Of a stretch of DNA of 64,000 nt, positions 1 through 8,199 are shown in pieces (the stretch's first letter is position 1; every line of letters starts with the position of its first letter). The stretch is from positions 558,001-622,000 of the forward strand of contig CAWBSE010000003.1 of NCBI GenBank assembly GCA_963791425.1. Direction: 5' to 3'. Source of the DNA: DATBLE01 sp963791425. Lineage in GTDB: Bacteria > Actinomycetota > Thermoleophilia > Gaiellales > Gaiellaceae. The notes beneath the pieces were generated by a model. It searched no databases. It was not told where the DNA came from and saw only the letters and a program-made list of their open reading frames with translations. The position numbers were made by a program, and so were the translations under genes.

Positions 1-1225
1 GCGCATCCCGGCCGAGTTGAAGAGCAGCCCGCAGGTCGATTTCGTGTCGCTTCCGGTCGACGAGCCCGAGGCGGTCGAGCTCCTCCGTGCCTTCCGCGAC
101 GCGATGCGCTTCCGCGATCCCGCGTTGGAGGCGGCCTCATGGCCACGCAAACGGGCGACGCGGCGGCTGCTCAAGCTCGCCGGCCAACCCGACTGGAAGG
201 ACGCGCTCGCCGCGCTCGCCGCGCTCCGCCTCCCGCACGACGTGTCTGCCCGCGTCGACGGCGCGCTGCGCGACATCGAGACGGAGATCCCGCCGGTCGC
301 GGAGCTGACCGCAGCCCTCGCCGGGCTCGGCCCCGATCTGGTCTTCCTCGTCACGCGCTGCACGCTGTCGGGCCACGAGGGCACGGTGATCAAGGCGGCC
401 CGGGCGCTGGGGGTCCCGACCCTGATGCTGGTCTGGAGCTGGGACAACCTGTCGAGCAAGGCCGTCCTGCACGAGCACCCGGACCGGCTCCTGGTCTGGA
501 ACGAGCTGCAGGCGGGGGAGGCGACCACGCTGCACGGAGTCGACCCCGCGCGGATCGAGGTGCTCGGCGCGCCGAACTTCGACCGCTTCTTCGCGGAGGT
601 CGAGGAGGCAGGCGACGAACGCAGCGGCAACACCATCCTCTACCTCGGCTCGTCGACGAACGTCGCCCCGGCCGAGCCGGAGATCTTCGAGCGCTGGCTC
701 GCGGCCGTGCGGGCGAGCGCCGACCCGGGCCTCCGCGACGCCCATGTGGTCGTACGGCCGCACCCGGCGGGCCAGAACTGGCTCGACTGGTCGCCGCAGG
801 ACGAGCGGGTGTCGGTCCGGGCGGCGGAAGAGAAGATCGACCCCGCCACGCTCGCCGTCCTGCTCGCGCAGGCCGACGCGGTCGTCGCCCTGAACACGAG
901 CGCCGAGATCGAGGCGGCGATCGCCCGTCGGCCGGTGCTGACGTTCCGCGCCGGAGCGGACGCGCCCGGACAGGAGGGCTCGATCCACTTCAGCTATCTG
1001 CTCGAGGACGAAGGCGGCTTCGTCCTCGACGCGGCGACACTCGACGAGCATGTCGCCAGACTGGCGCAGGTGCTGGCGGGCGACTACGACCCGGCGCCGA
1101 TCGCGCGCTTCGTCGAGCGGTTCGTCCGGCCCCGCGGCCTCGACACGCCGGTCGCGCCGCTCGCCGCCGCTGCGGCGCTCGAGCTCGCAGGCGCCCGCAG
1201 CACCACCCCCGCCGGCCGGGCATGA
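1..1225 (+). CDS. GT-B-like glycan transferase, tandem paralog 1 (5' truncated)
   Basis: The reading frame is open to the left edge of the window, so the N-terminus (about 45-50 residues by comparison with the next gene) is missing. The first in-window start-like codon, TTG at 17, is probably not the real start. The protein shares with its two downstream neighbours a central block V-W-S-W-D-N-L-S-S-K followed by an LHEHPDRLLVWN-type segment, and a C-terminal block with ALNTSAEIEAA, a P-G-Q-E-G-S-I-H-F segment and a final F-V-R-P-R-G-L. This two-domain layout resembles GT-B-fold enzymes such as the CDP-glycerol transferase-like or capsule transferase families, but I cannot name the donor. Its stop overlaps the next start as ATGA, so translation is probably coupled. 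Function as a transferase is inferred; the paralogy is seen directly. Confidence 0.6.
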   Translation, partial: RIPAELKSSPQVDFVSLPVDEPEAVELLRAFRDAMRFRDPALEAASWPRKRATRRLLKLAGQPDWKDALAALAALRLPHDVSARVDGALRDIETEIPPVAELTAALAGLGPDLVFLVTRCTLSGHEGTVIKAARALGVPTLMLVWSWDNLSSKAVLHEHPDRLLVWNELQAGEATTLHGVDPARIEVLGAPNFDRFFAEVEEAGDERSGNTILYLGSSTNVAPAEPEIFERWLAAVRASADPGLRDAHVVVRPHPAGQNWLDWSPQDERVSVRAAEEKIDPATLAVLLAQADAVVALNTSAEIEAAIARRPVLTFRAGADAPGQEGSIHFSYLLEDEGGFVLDAATLDEHVARLAQVLAGDYDPAPIARFVERFVRPRGLDTPVAPLAAAAALELAGARSTTPAGRA

Positions 1226-2556
1226 AGATTCTCCTCAGCTCGTCGCCGTGGGCGCTCCCGCGCTCGCTCCCCGGGGTCGTCGGCGAGCTGCTCGACAGCG
1301 GTGTCGAGCTGGTCGTCGCCAGCGTCGAGGGCAAGGATCCGCTGCCGGAGGCGGCACGGCACCGGCCCGGGACGTCCGTGGTCGCACTGCCGACCCATCG
1401 CCCCGGCGCCGAGCATCACGCCGCCGAGATCTTCCGCGCGCTCTGCGACCTGGCCCGGTTCTACGACCCGGAGCTCGCCGACGCCGGCTGGGCCCGGCTA
1501 CGGACGGCGCGGCGGCTCCTCGACCACGTTGGCCATCCCGATTCGCTCGACGTTGCCCCGAGGCTGGCAGCGCTGGAGCTGCCGCCCGACGTGCATGCCC
1601 GCATGAGCGCGGCGTTGACCGCTGTGGAGCGGCAGCTCCCACCGATCCCGGGCCTGCCCGAGACGATCGCGGAGCTGGACGTCGACGCCGTCGTCCTGGT
1701 CAGCCGGTGCAGCCTCGGCGGATTCGAGCGCGACCTGCTGAAGGCGACCGCGCGGCTCGGCGTTCCCTCGATCATGCTCGTCTGGAGCTGGGACAACCTG
1801 TCGAGCAAGGCCGCCCTGCACGAGCACCCCGACTATCTCCTCGTCTGGAACGACCTCCAGGTGGACGAGGCGGAGCGGCTGCACGGCATCGCCCGCGATC
1901 GCGTGCACGCGATCGGCGCACCGACGTTCGACCCGTTCTTCGACGAGCTCGCGTCAGTCGGAGAGCGTCCGCCTCGCGCGGGCGAGCCGCCGACGATCCT
2001 CTACATCGGCTCCTCCAAGAACATCTCGCGCAACGAGCCCGAGGTCTTCGACCGGTGGCTCGCCGCCGTCCGCTCGGCGCCCGACCCGCTCGTCCGCGAT
2101 GCCCGGATCGTCGTCCGCCCGTACCCGGGGCACGGCGGCTGGCGCTTCTGGAAGCCCGAGTCGGCCGAGTTCACGGTGGAGCGGGGCCGGAGACTCGAGC
2201 CCGAGGGCCTGGCCCGCACGCTGGCCGAGGTCGACGTGGTCGTCGCCCTGAACACCAGCGCGGAGCTGGAGGCGGCGGCCGCCGGCGTGCCCGTCGTCAC
2301 CTACCGCGCGGGCGAGAGCGCCCCGGGGCAGGAGGGCTCCGTCCACTTCGAGTACCTGCTCGAGCAGCGGGGCGGGTTCGTGATCGACTCGCGCGACCTC
2401 GGCGAGCACGTCGCGAACCTCGCGCGCGTCCTCGGCGGCGACCACGACGCGGCCGCCCAGCGCGACTTCGTCCGGCGCTTTCTCCGGCCGCTGGGGCTCG
2501 AGCATCCCGTTTCGCCGCTGGTGGCCGCGAAGATCATGGAGCTGGTCGCACCGTGA
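1222..2556 (+). CDS. GT-B-like glycan transferase, tandem paralog 2
   Basis: A 444-residue protein starting at an ATG that overlaps the previous stop (ATGA). It begins with a hydrophobic strand (MKILLSSSPWALP) that fits the first strand of a Rossmann-like domain. The family signature W-S-W-D-N-L-S-S-K lies near residue 188, and ALNTSAELEAA with a P-G-Q-E-G-S-V-H-F block lies in the C-terminal half. No membrane segment or signal peptide is evident, so it is probably cytoplasmic or peripheral. Full length here shows what is missing from paralog 1. It sits at the left end of the glycan locus, which supports a role in polymer assembly, but neither donor nor acceptor can be read from the sequence. 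Confidence 0.6.
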   Translation: MKILLSSSPWALPRSLPGVVGELLDSGVELVVASVEGKDPLPEAARHRPGTSVVALPTHRPGAEHHAAEIFRALCDLARFYDPELADAGWARLRTARRLLDHVGHPDSLDVAPRLAALELPPDVHARMSAALTAVERQLPPIPGLPETIAELDVDAVVLVSRCSLGGFERDLLKATARLGVPSIMLVWSWDNLSSKAALHEHPDYLLVWNDLQVDEAERLHGIARDRVHAIGAPTFDPFFDELASVGERPPRAGEPPTILYIGSSKNISRNEPEVFDRWLAAVRSAPDPLVRDARIVVRPYPGHGGWRFWKPESAEFTVERGRRLEPEGLARTLAEVDVVVALNTSAELEAAAAGVPVVTYRAGESAPGQEGSVHFEYLLEQRGGFVIDSRDLGEHVANLARVLGGDHDAAAQRDFVRRFLRPLGLEHPVSPLVAAKIMELVAP

Positions 2557-3893
2557 AGATCGCCGTCTTCCACGGGCGCAAGTACTACCTCCGCAACGTC
2601 GCGACGGCGCTGGGGGCCCTGGACGACCGCGGGCACGAGCTCGTCCTCGCGCTCTCGGCGAAGAAGGCCAAGTACCTGGACGCGCAGACCGCCGTGCGCC
2701 CGAGCCCGCGCATCTCGACCGTCCTCTACCCGCACCGCCGGGACGACGGGCTCGACACGGCGCAACGCCTGGTTCGCGCCGTGCGGGACGCGGCTCGCTA
2801 CGAGGCGCCGCCGCTCGCCGACGCGCACGCCAACCGGAAGCGGGCCTACCGGAAGCTCGCGCACGCGTTCGCGCACGACCGGCCCGCCGACGCCGCGGAG
2901 CCGCCGTCGTTCGGCCTGACCGCGCCCGATCTCGCCGCCCTCGCCGCCGTCTGCGACGCGGTCGAGCTCCTGATCCCACCCAGCGAGCCACTCGTCGCGT
3001 TCATCCGCGAGCTGCGGCTGGACGCGGCCGTCGTGATCAGCCGCGTCAACTTCGGCGGCAACGATGCGGGCGTCGTCGACGCGGCCCGCGCCGCCGGCGT
3101 CCCGGTCGGAGTCGTCGTGTACAGCTGGGACAACCTCTCCAGCAAGGCGCTCCTGCACGAGCGGCCAGACCGGCTGTTCGTCTGGAACGACGTGATGGCG
3201 CAGGAGGCGGTCGAGCTGCACGGCCTCGACCCGGAGACGGTCGTCGCCACCGGTGCACCGCGCTTCGACGAGTTCTTCTCGCTGTCGCCGTCGGCGGGCC
3301 GCGACGCACTGCGATCGGCGTTCGGGCTCGACCCGTCCCGGCCGACGGTGCTGTACCTCGGCTCGTCCGGCTACGTCTCGAAGCGGGAGCCGGAGTTCCT
3401 CGACCGCTGGCTCGCCGCGCTCCCCGCGGACGTGCAGGCGATCGTCCGCCCGCACCCGGGCGCCGCCGACGAGCCCGCGTGGACCGCCTGGCAGCCGTCA
3501 CGCGAAGGCGTCGCGGTCCCGCCGCTCCGCCGCCGCCCGCAGGACCTCTTCGACCAACTGACGGCCGCCGAGGCCGTCGTGGCCCTGAACACCAGCGCGG
3601 AGCTCGAGGCGGCGATCGCGGACCGGCCGGTCCTGACGGTCGGCGTCGGCGACCTCGCACCCGGGCAGGCGGGCTCGTCGCACTTCCGCTACCTCCTCGC
3701 CGGTGACGGCGGCTTCGTCGAGGAGGCCGCCGGCCTGGACGAGCACCTCGACCAGCTGTCACGTGCGCTCACGGACGACCCGCACGCCGCTGCCCGGAGG
3801 GCGTTCCTCGAACGCTTCGTACGCCCCCGTGGCCTCGATCGCCCGGCAGGGTCAGAGCTGGCGGACGAGATCGAGAAGCTGGCGTCGGGCTAG
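2553..3893 (+). CDS. GT-B-like glycan transferase, tandem paralog 3
   Basis: A 446-residue protein starting at a GTG that overlaps the previous stop (GTGA). It is the most divergent of the three paralogs: the signature reads Y-S-W-D-N-L-S-S-K near residue 190, and ALNTSAELEAA, PGQAGSSHFRYLL and FVRPRGLDRP are kept near the C-terminus. The N-terminal strand (VKIAVFHGRKYYLRN) is followed by a basic helix. The three genes form one overlapping operon read rightwards. Its TAG stop shares the CTAG at 3890-3893 with the stop of the converging toxin gene, so there is no room for a terminator between them. The role is inferred as for its paralogs. Confidence 0.6.
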   Translation: MKIAVFHGRKYYLRNVATALGALDDRGHELVLALSAKKAKYLDAQTAVRPSPRISTVLYPHRRDDGLDTAQRLVRAVRDAARYEAPPLADAHANRKRAYRKLAHAFAHDRPADAAEPPSFGLTAPDLAALAAVCDAVELLIPPSEPLVAFIRELRLDAAVVISRVNFGGNDAGVVDAARAAGVPVGVVVYSWDNLSSKALLHERPDRLFVWNDVMAQEAVELHGLDPETVVATGAPRFDEFFSLSPSAGRDALRSAFGLDPSRPTVLYLGSSGYVSKREPEFLDRWLAALPADVQAIVRPHPGAADEPAWTAWQPSREGVAVPPLRRRPQDLFDQLTAAEAVVALNTSAELEAAIADRPVLTVGVGDLAPGQAGSSHFRYLLAGDGGFVEEAAGLDEHLDQLSRALTDDPHAAARRAFLERFVRPRGLDRPAGSELADEIEKLASG

Positions 3894-4282
3894 GGCTCGA
3901 TCCGTTCGATCGTCTGAACTCGGTCGAGCGAACGGTCGAAGGACACGACCCGGCGGACGCCGGCGCGTTCCGCGCACGCGACCAGGTACGCCTCTGCGAA
4001 GTGAACACGGTCCGTCTCGTACACCTCGAGGGCGCGCTGGAGCAGCGACTCGTCGACGACGACCACCGCGGGAAAGCCCAGCACTGCTCGGACGAGATCC
4101 ACGATGTGCTCACGGGCAACCCGGTAGTAGGACTCGAGCACGAAGACGAGCTCGGCGACGATCACGTCGGGCAGCAGCAGTTCGTCGGCAGCGGCCAGAA
4201 GGGCCGTCGCCCGCCGTGCCTGTCGGGGCGGATCGCCGGTGAGATGCCGGACGACGACGTTCGTGTCCAGAAAGGCGCTCAT
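3890..4282 (-). CDS. vapC: PIN-domain toxin, VapC family
   Basis: A 130-residue PIN-domain protein, predicted to be a Mg-dependent ribonuclease that is neutralised by the AbrB-type protein encoded just upstream. It opens with S-A-F-L-D-T-N-V-V-V, carrying the first acidic metal ligand. The second acidic position is in VIVAELVF, and late acidic positions lie in HFAEAYLVACA and SFDRSLDR. In the third motif the usual Asp appears as Glu. The ATG at 4282 overlaps the antitoxin stop as ATGA and puts the LDTN motif at the usual distance from the N-terminus. An upstream in-frame start at 4309 lies inside the antitoxin gene and is less likely. Toxin activity is inferred from family and pairing. Confidence 0.85.
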   Translation of the reverse strand: MSAFLDTNVVVRHLTGDPPRQARRATALLAAADELLLPDVIVAELVFVLESYYRVAREHIVDLVRAVLGFPAVVVVDESLLQRALEVYETDRVHFAEAYLVACAERAGVRRVVSFDRSLDRVQTIERIEP

Positions 4283-4527
4283 CGATGTCTCTTCGTCTGC
4301 GCCTCCCACGCCTTCCGGCGCACCTCGTCCCAGGGGGTGCCGCGAAGCTCGGCGGGCACGGACACCGTGCCCGCGAGCTCGAGCAGGTCGGGTACGCGCG
4401 CGATCACCGCCCGCGTCTCTTCGACGCGGAACACGACCTTGTCGCCTACCTTCAATCCGAGCGCGTCACGTACCGCCTTGGGAACGGTGAGCTGCCCTTT
4501 GGATGTGAGCCGAGCCGAGACGTCCAC
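4279..4527 (-). CDS. vapB: AbrB/SpoVT-type antitoxin, VapB family
   Basis: An 82-residue protein with the swapped-hairpin AbrB DNA-binding fold: ARLTSKGQLTVPKAVRDALG followed by LKVGDKVVFRVE. This is the typical antitoxin of PIN-domain toxins; it should bind VapC and repress its own promoter. I chose the GTG at 4527 because GGAGG (complement of 4537-4541) lies 9 nt upstream. The earlier GTG at 4536 would touch that ribosome binding site. The C-terminus is basic and charged (RRKAWEAQTKRHR), as expected for a toxin-binding tail. It is followed directly by vapC with an ATGA overlap. Confidence 0.85.
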   Translation of the reverse strand: MDVSARLTSKGQLTVPKAVRDALGLKVGDKVVFRVEETRAVIARVPDLLELAGTVSVPAELRGTPWDEVRRKAWEAQTKRHR

Positions 4528-4539
4528 GCGGGTCACCCT

Positions 4540-4563
4540 CCTTACTTTTGTGGTGATGTAAGG
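4540..4563. promoter_or_regulatory. Inverted repeat upstream of vapB, candidate autoregulatory operator
   Basis: CCTTAC (4540-4545) and GTAAGG (4558-4563) form perfect 6-bp arms separated by 12 bp, directly upstream of vapB. They overlap its ribosome binding site and lie close to a TATCCT box (complement of 4561-4566). AbrB-type antitoxins usually repress their own operon through such palindromes; the assignment here is inference. Confidence 0.5.
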
Positions 4564-4645
4564 ATAGATCGTGAGCCGTCATGTCGCCAGAGTAGGGGCC
4601 AACCGCCCGCAACCGGGCAGCTCGTCACACATCGACACAGAGGGG

Positions 4646-5812
4646 CTAGGCGGGCTGCTCGACGTCGAGCATCAGCTTCTTCTGCACCGACGGCCGCACC
4701 TCCGCGAGCTTGTCGGCGATCTTCCGACCGGCGGTGCCGTCGCCGAACAGCGTGCTCCGCTCGTACTGGCCGTGGGCGATCTGGTCGCGGATCGCGTCGG
4801 CGATCACGTTCTCGTCGTGCTCGACCGTGACGAGGTTCGGCCCGTGCTCGCGGCCCTGCTGGCGGGTGCCGACGGTGACCGCGGGCGTACCGAGGAACGA
4901 CCCCTCGCGCAGCCCGGCCGACGAGTTGCCGACCATGCACGCGCAGTGGGCCATCAGCCGGACGAAGTCCTCCGGCGGCAGGTTGCGGAAGAAGTGGAAG
5001 CCGTTCGCCCGGCCGAGCTCGCGGAAGGTGCGGATGCCCTTGGCGACGTGCTCGGACCCCGCGTCGACGTTGGGCCAGAAGACGAGCGCCTGCATCCCGA
5101 CCGCCGCGACCGCCTCCAGCGTCTCGTTGATCTGCTCGAAGCCGAGGCCGTACTCGGTCGTGACGGGGTGCTGCATCATCAGGACGAACGGCTGGTCGGG
5201 GTCGAACGTGTCGCCGACGCCGGAGCGCAGGAGCACGTCCTGGCGCATCCCGAGGTCGGTGCGCGCGACGAGGTCGATCGACGGGCAGCCGACGTCGAAC
5301 ACCCAGTCGGGATCCTCGCCCATCGCGATCACGCGCCGGGCGGCCAGGGCCGTGGCGGGGAAATGGATGTGAGCGAGCTTCGTCACCGCGTGGCGGACGC
5401 TCTCGTCGATCGAGCCCGACACCTCGCCGCCCTGCGTGTGCGCGACCGGGATGTTCATGTACGAGGCCGCGATCGCCGTCGCGATCGTCTCGAAGCGGTC
5501 GGCGACCGTGAGCACGACGTCGGGCTGGAGCAGCTCGAACACCGTCGGCAGCTCGAGCAGGCCGAGACCGGTCGACTTCGCCATCGTCGCCGGCGTCTCG
5601 CCCTCGATGATGAAACGAATGGTCGCGTCGGGCGCGAAGCCGTCCATCGTCACCACCTCGAGCGCGTTGCCGAACCGCTCGAGCACGAGCGACGCGCCCG
5701 CCACGAGCTGGAGCTCCAGCTCGGGATGGTCGCGGATCGCCTCGAGCCCGGTCTTGATCCGCGCGTAGTTCGCGCGGCTGGCGACGACGACGCAGACCTT
5801 GCGCTTAGGCAA
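4646..5812 (-). CDS. neuC: UDP-N-acetylglucosamine 2-epimerase, hydrolysing (NeuC/LegG type)
   Basis: A 388-residue enzyme predicted to hydrolyse and epimerise a UDP-HexNAc to a free ManNAc-type sugar, the first committed step toward sialic or legionaminic-type acids. Family hallmarks are visible: R-K-V-C-V-V-V-A-S-R-A-N-Y at the N-terminus, DRFETIATAIA, HTQGGEVSGSIDESVRHA in the centre, and GNSSAGLREGSFLGTPAV with TRQQGREHG in the nucleotide-binding C-terminal domain. The start is TTG at 5812, supported by AGGAGG (complement of 5819-5824) 6 nt upstream. It overlaps the end of neuB by 8 nt, so neuB and neuC are translated together. Whether the substrate is UDP-GlcNAc or a diamino sugar cannot be told. 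Confidence 0.9.
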   Translation of the reverse strand: MPKRKVCVVVASRANYARIKTGLEAIRDHPELELQLVAGASLVLERFGNALEVVTMDGFAPDATIRFIIEGETPATMAKSTGLGLLELPTVFELLQPDVVLTVADRFETIATAIAASYMNIPVAHTQGGEVSGSIDESVRHAVTKLAHIHFPATALAARRVIAMGEDPDWVFDVGCPSIDLVARTDLGMRQDVLLRSGVGDTFDPDQPFVLMMQHPVTTEYGLGFEQINETLEAVAAVGMQALVFWPNVDAGSEHVAKGIRTFRELGRANGFHFFRNLPPEDFVRLMAHCACMVGNSSAGLREGSFLGTPAVTVGTRQQGREHGPNLVTVEHDENVIADAIRDQIAHGQYERSTLFGDGTAGRKIADKLAEVRPSVQKKLMLDVEQPA

Positions 5813-6827
5813 GGTCGGCCTCCTGCAGCTGGTCGTCCGGGTCGAGCTCGCGGGCAGTGGTGCGCCCGACAACCTCGTGGATCAACAGCGCCGACATGCC
5901 GTTCCCGGGCCGCTTTGTCGTCAGCATTTCCGGCGCGAGGACGGCCCCTTCGGGGATGCGGATCTTCGCGACGATGCTCTTCTCGAACGTCGCGCGTGCC
6001 GGGTCGAGTGACGGGTCGCGCTCCTTCAGCCCGGTGCCCATCGCCGCCTCGATCTCCCGCACACCCGCGACCATCCGCGTGAGCTCCTCGGGCGTCAGCG
6101 ACGCGTGGTGGTCGGGCCCGTACAGCCGCTTCGACAGGGTGAAGTGCTTCTCGACCGCGACCGCGCCGAGCGCGACGGCGGCCACCGACGTCCAGACGTC
6201 GGGCGTGTGGTCGGACAGCCCGTACGGCGCCCCGAGCCGCTCGCCCATCGCCGCCATCGCACGGAGGTTGACCAGCTCGGGCGGGCACGGGTAGTTCGAC
6301 GTGCACTGCATGACGAGCAGCTCCGAGCCGTGCTCGCGCAGGGTGGTGGCGGCGCGCTCGACGTCGTCCATGCCGGACATCCCCGACGAGAGCAGCACCG
6401 GCTTGCCGGTCGCCGCGATCGCCTCCAGCAGCGGCGGGTTGCTCAGCTCCCCGGACGCGACCTTGTACGCCGGCACGTCGACCTCCTCGAGCAGTTCGAC
6501 CGCCTCGACCGAGAAGGGCGACGAGAAGAACACGAGGTCGCGCTCCTCCGCGAACGCCTTCAGCCTGAGGTGGTCGGCCTTCGAGAGCTCCATGCGCTTG
6601 GTGAACTCCCAGCGGGGCTCGTCGAAGTGCGGCGGCGTGGGCGTCGAGGGCAACATCTCCGCCTCGGTGATGTGGGTCTGGAACTTGACCGCGTCGGCGC
6701 CCGCCTCGCCTGCGGCCTCGATCAGCCGCTCCGCCTGGCGGATCGAGCCGTCGTGGTTGTTGCCGATCTCGGCAATGACGAACACGCGCGGGCCGAGGGG
6801 TTTGCCGGCGATCTGCACGGCGGTCAC
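5805..6827 (-). CDS. neuB: N-acetylneuraminate synthase family protein (NeuB, copy 1)
   Basis: A 340-residue protein predicted to condense a ManNAc-type sugar with phosphoenolpyruvate to give a nine-carbon nonulosonic acid. The TIM-barrel motifs are clear: FVIAEIGNNHDGS, AVKFQTH, YKVASGEL, SSGMSG, YGLSDHTPD and VEKHFTL. A C-terminal SAF (antifreeze-like) domain occupies about residues 280-338 (FEKSIVAKIRIPEGAVLAP). The start is GTG at 6827, overlapping the previous stop as GTGA. Its neighbours NeuC downstream and NeuA upstream make a complete synthesis-activation cassette. A second, diverged NeuB lies at 21245-22351. Confidence 0.9.
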   Translation of the reverse strand: MTAVQIAGKPLGPRVFVIAEIGNNHDGSIRQAERLIEAAGEAGADAVKFQTHITEAEMLPSTPTPPHFDEPRWEFTKRMELSKADHLRLKAFAEERDLVFFSSPFSVEAVELLEEVDVPAYKVASGELSNPPLLEAIAATGKPVLLSSGMSGMDDVERAATTLREHGSELLVMQCTSNYPCPPELVNLRAMAAMGERLGAPYGLSDHTPDVWTSVAAVALGAVAVEKHFTLSKRLYGPDHHASLTPEELTRMVAGVREIEAAMGTGLKERDPSLDPARATFEKSIVAKIRIPEGAVLAPEMLTTKRPGNGMSALLIHEVVGRTTARELDPDDQLQEADLA

Positions 6828-7528
6828 TGTACCGCCGCCCGGCCGAAGATCCGCCGCATCCAGCCGCCCTTCTCGACGGCGTCGAGCTTCTTCTGCAGCT
6901 TCCGCGCGTCCTCGCGGGCGCTCGCCCGGTCGCGCTCGGCGCGGGCCAGATCGCTGCGCAGGCCGGCCTCGTCCTTCCACGACCGCGCCGAGAGATGGAA
7001 CGCGTACTCGGCCTGCTCGCGCTCGGTCGCGTAGAAGACGTCGTGCTCGAAGAGCGTGACGCCGTCGATGTCGCGGCGGATCCGCTCGATCAGCAGCGGC
7101 CCCGTGCCCTCGCGGTCGACCGGCCCGTACGTCGTCCGCGGGCGCACCTCCGCCATCGCCCGCGTCAGCAGCGGGTGGCCCGGGACGGCGCCGATCACGG
7201 CGTTCGACACCCGGCCCGAGTCGAGCAGACCGAGGAAACAGGACACGCCGTCGAGCAGCGGGTCGATCGGCTTCAGGCACTCGAAGTCGGCATCGATGTA
7301 GACGCCGCCGTGGCGGTGGAGCAGCTCGAGCCGGAGGATGTCGGCGCGCTCGGCGGGCTGGCGGAGGAGGTTCGCCGCTTCGCGCAGCTCGAGGTCGGCG
7401 GGCACGTCGGCCTCGGTCCAGAGCCGGTGCTCCCAGTCGGGGTGGTGCTTGCGCCAGGTCTCGCGCTCGGCCGCGTAGGGGAACTCGGCCTCGCCGAGCC
7501 AGATCTGGTGGAAGATCCTGGGGATCAC
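6824..7528 (-). CDS. GT32-family glycosyltransferase, copy 1
   Basis: A 234-residue protein of the sugar-binding-DXD (GT32, capsular polysaccharide) type. It starts IPRIFHQIWLG, then shows LHRHGGVYIDADFECLKP, where D79 and D81 form the DxD metal and nucleotide-sugar site. The last 40 residues (DLARAERDRASAREDARK onward) are highly charged and predicted to form a coiled coil. The GTG start at 7528 overlaps the stop of the CMP-sugar synthetase gene as GTGA. Its position inside the nonulosonate cassette suggests it works on the same glycan. A paralog with the same layout lies at 12210-12941. The donor sugar is unknown. Confidence 0.8.
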   Translation of the reverse strand: MIPRIFHQIWLGEAEFPYAAERETWRKHHPDWEHRLWTEADVPADLELREAANLLRQPAERADILRLELLHRHGGVYIDADFECLKPIDPLLDGVSCFLGLLDSGRVSNAVIGAVPGHPLLTRAMAEVRPRTTYGPVDREGTGPLLIERIRRDIDGVTLFEHDVFYATEREQAEYAFHLSARSWKDEAGLRSDLARAERDRASAREDARKLQKKLDAVEKGGWMRRIFGRAAVQ

Positions 7529-8199
7529 GCCCGGTCGCCCCGCTCGACGAGGAACTGCGCGAACGCGAGATCCTCGGCGGTGTCGATGTCGAACGACCGC
7601 CCGGGCGGCATCTCGTAGCCGCGGATGTCGTCGGCCTCGAGCCCGCGCTCGACGACGTCGCGCCGGAACACGTAGACCGAGCCGTTGCGCACCCAGAGCT
7701 TCTCGAGCTCGTGCGACGGGGTCAGCCGGTCATCCTCGATGTACGGCCGCAGCCGGTCGCCCTCGAGCCGCTTCATCTTCAGCGGGTGGTGTGCCGCGTC
7801 TGCGACCGACACGGTCACGACCGACTCGGCGCCGCTCGTCTCGAGCAGCGCCACCGCCCCGGCGATGTCCTCCGGCGCGGTGAACGGCGACGTGCACTGG
7901 ACGATCGCGAGCGCGTCGAAGTCGCCGAGCTCGCGAAACGCGTGCAGCGCGAACTCCCGCGCGCGTGCCGTCTCGGTCGAGAGCTCGGGCGGCCGGCGCA
8001 GCGCGACCACGTCGAGACCGTCGGCCTCGGCGAGGATCTCGTCGTCGTCGCTCGACAGGGCGACGACCTCGAAGCAGCCCGCGGCGAGCGACGTCTCCAG
8101 GGCCCGGCGCACCAGCGAACGCCCGCCAACATGGGCCAGATTCTTGCGCGGCACCCGCGTCGAGCCGCCGCGCGCCGGCACGAGCCCGAGCACCCTCAT
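7525..8199 (-). CDS. neuA: CMP-nonulosonic acid synthetase (NeuA family, copy 1)
   Basis: A 224-residue cytidylyltransferase predicted to activate the nonulosonic acid with CTP. The N-terminal nucleotide loop L-V-P-A-R-G-G-S-T-R-V-P-R-K-N-L is textbook for the NeuA/KdsB group. It is followed by ALSSDDDEILAEA, IVQCTSPFTAPEDI, and a late FDIDTAEDL metal-binding segment. The ATG at 8199 overlaps the end of the methyltransferase gene. It lies in one operon with NeuB and NeuC, which makes CMP activation of the NeuB product the natural reading. Confidence 0.88.
   Translation of the reverse strand: MRVLGLVPARGGSTRVPRKNLAHVGGRSLVRRALETSLAAGCFEVVALSSDDDEILAEADGLDVVALRRPPELSTETARAREFALHAFRELGDFDALAIVQCTSPFTAPEDIAGAVALLETSGAESVVTVSVADAAHHPLKMKRLEGDRLRPYIEDDRLTPSHELEKLWVRNGSVYVFRRDVVERGLEADDIRGYEMPPGRSFDIDTAEDLAFAQFLVERGDRA

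Noticed and set aside
139..3893. Long alternative-frame openings over the three transferase genes
   Set aside because: They are arginine- and proline-rich translations typical of the wrong frame in high-GC DNA; the paralogous frames share conserved blocks instead.
4605..4618. Short hairpin GCCCG-CAAC-CGGGC near the end of neuC as a terminator
   Set aside because: Only a 5-bp stem without a T run; too weak to call.
4571..6082. Long plus-strand open frame opposite neuC and neuB
   Set aside because: It is antisense to two clearly recognised genes and shows only low-complexity composition.
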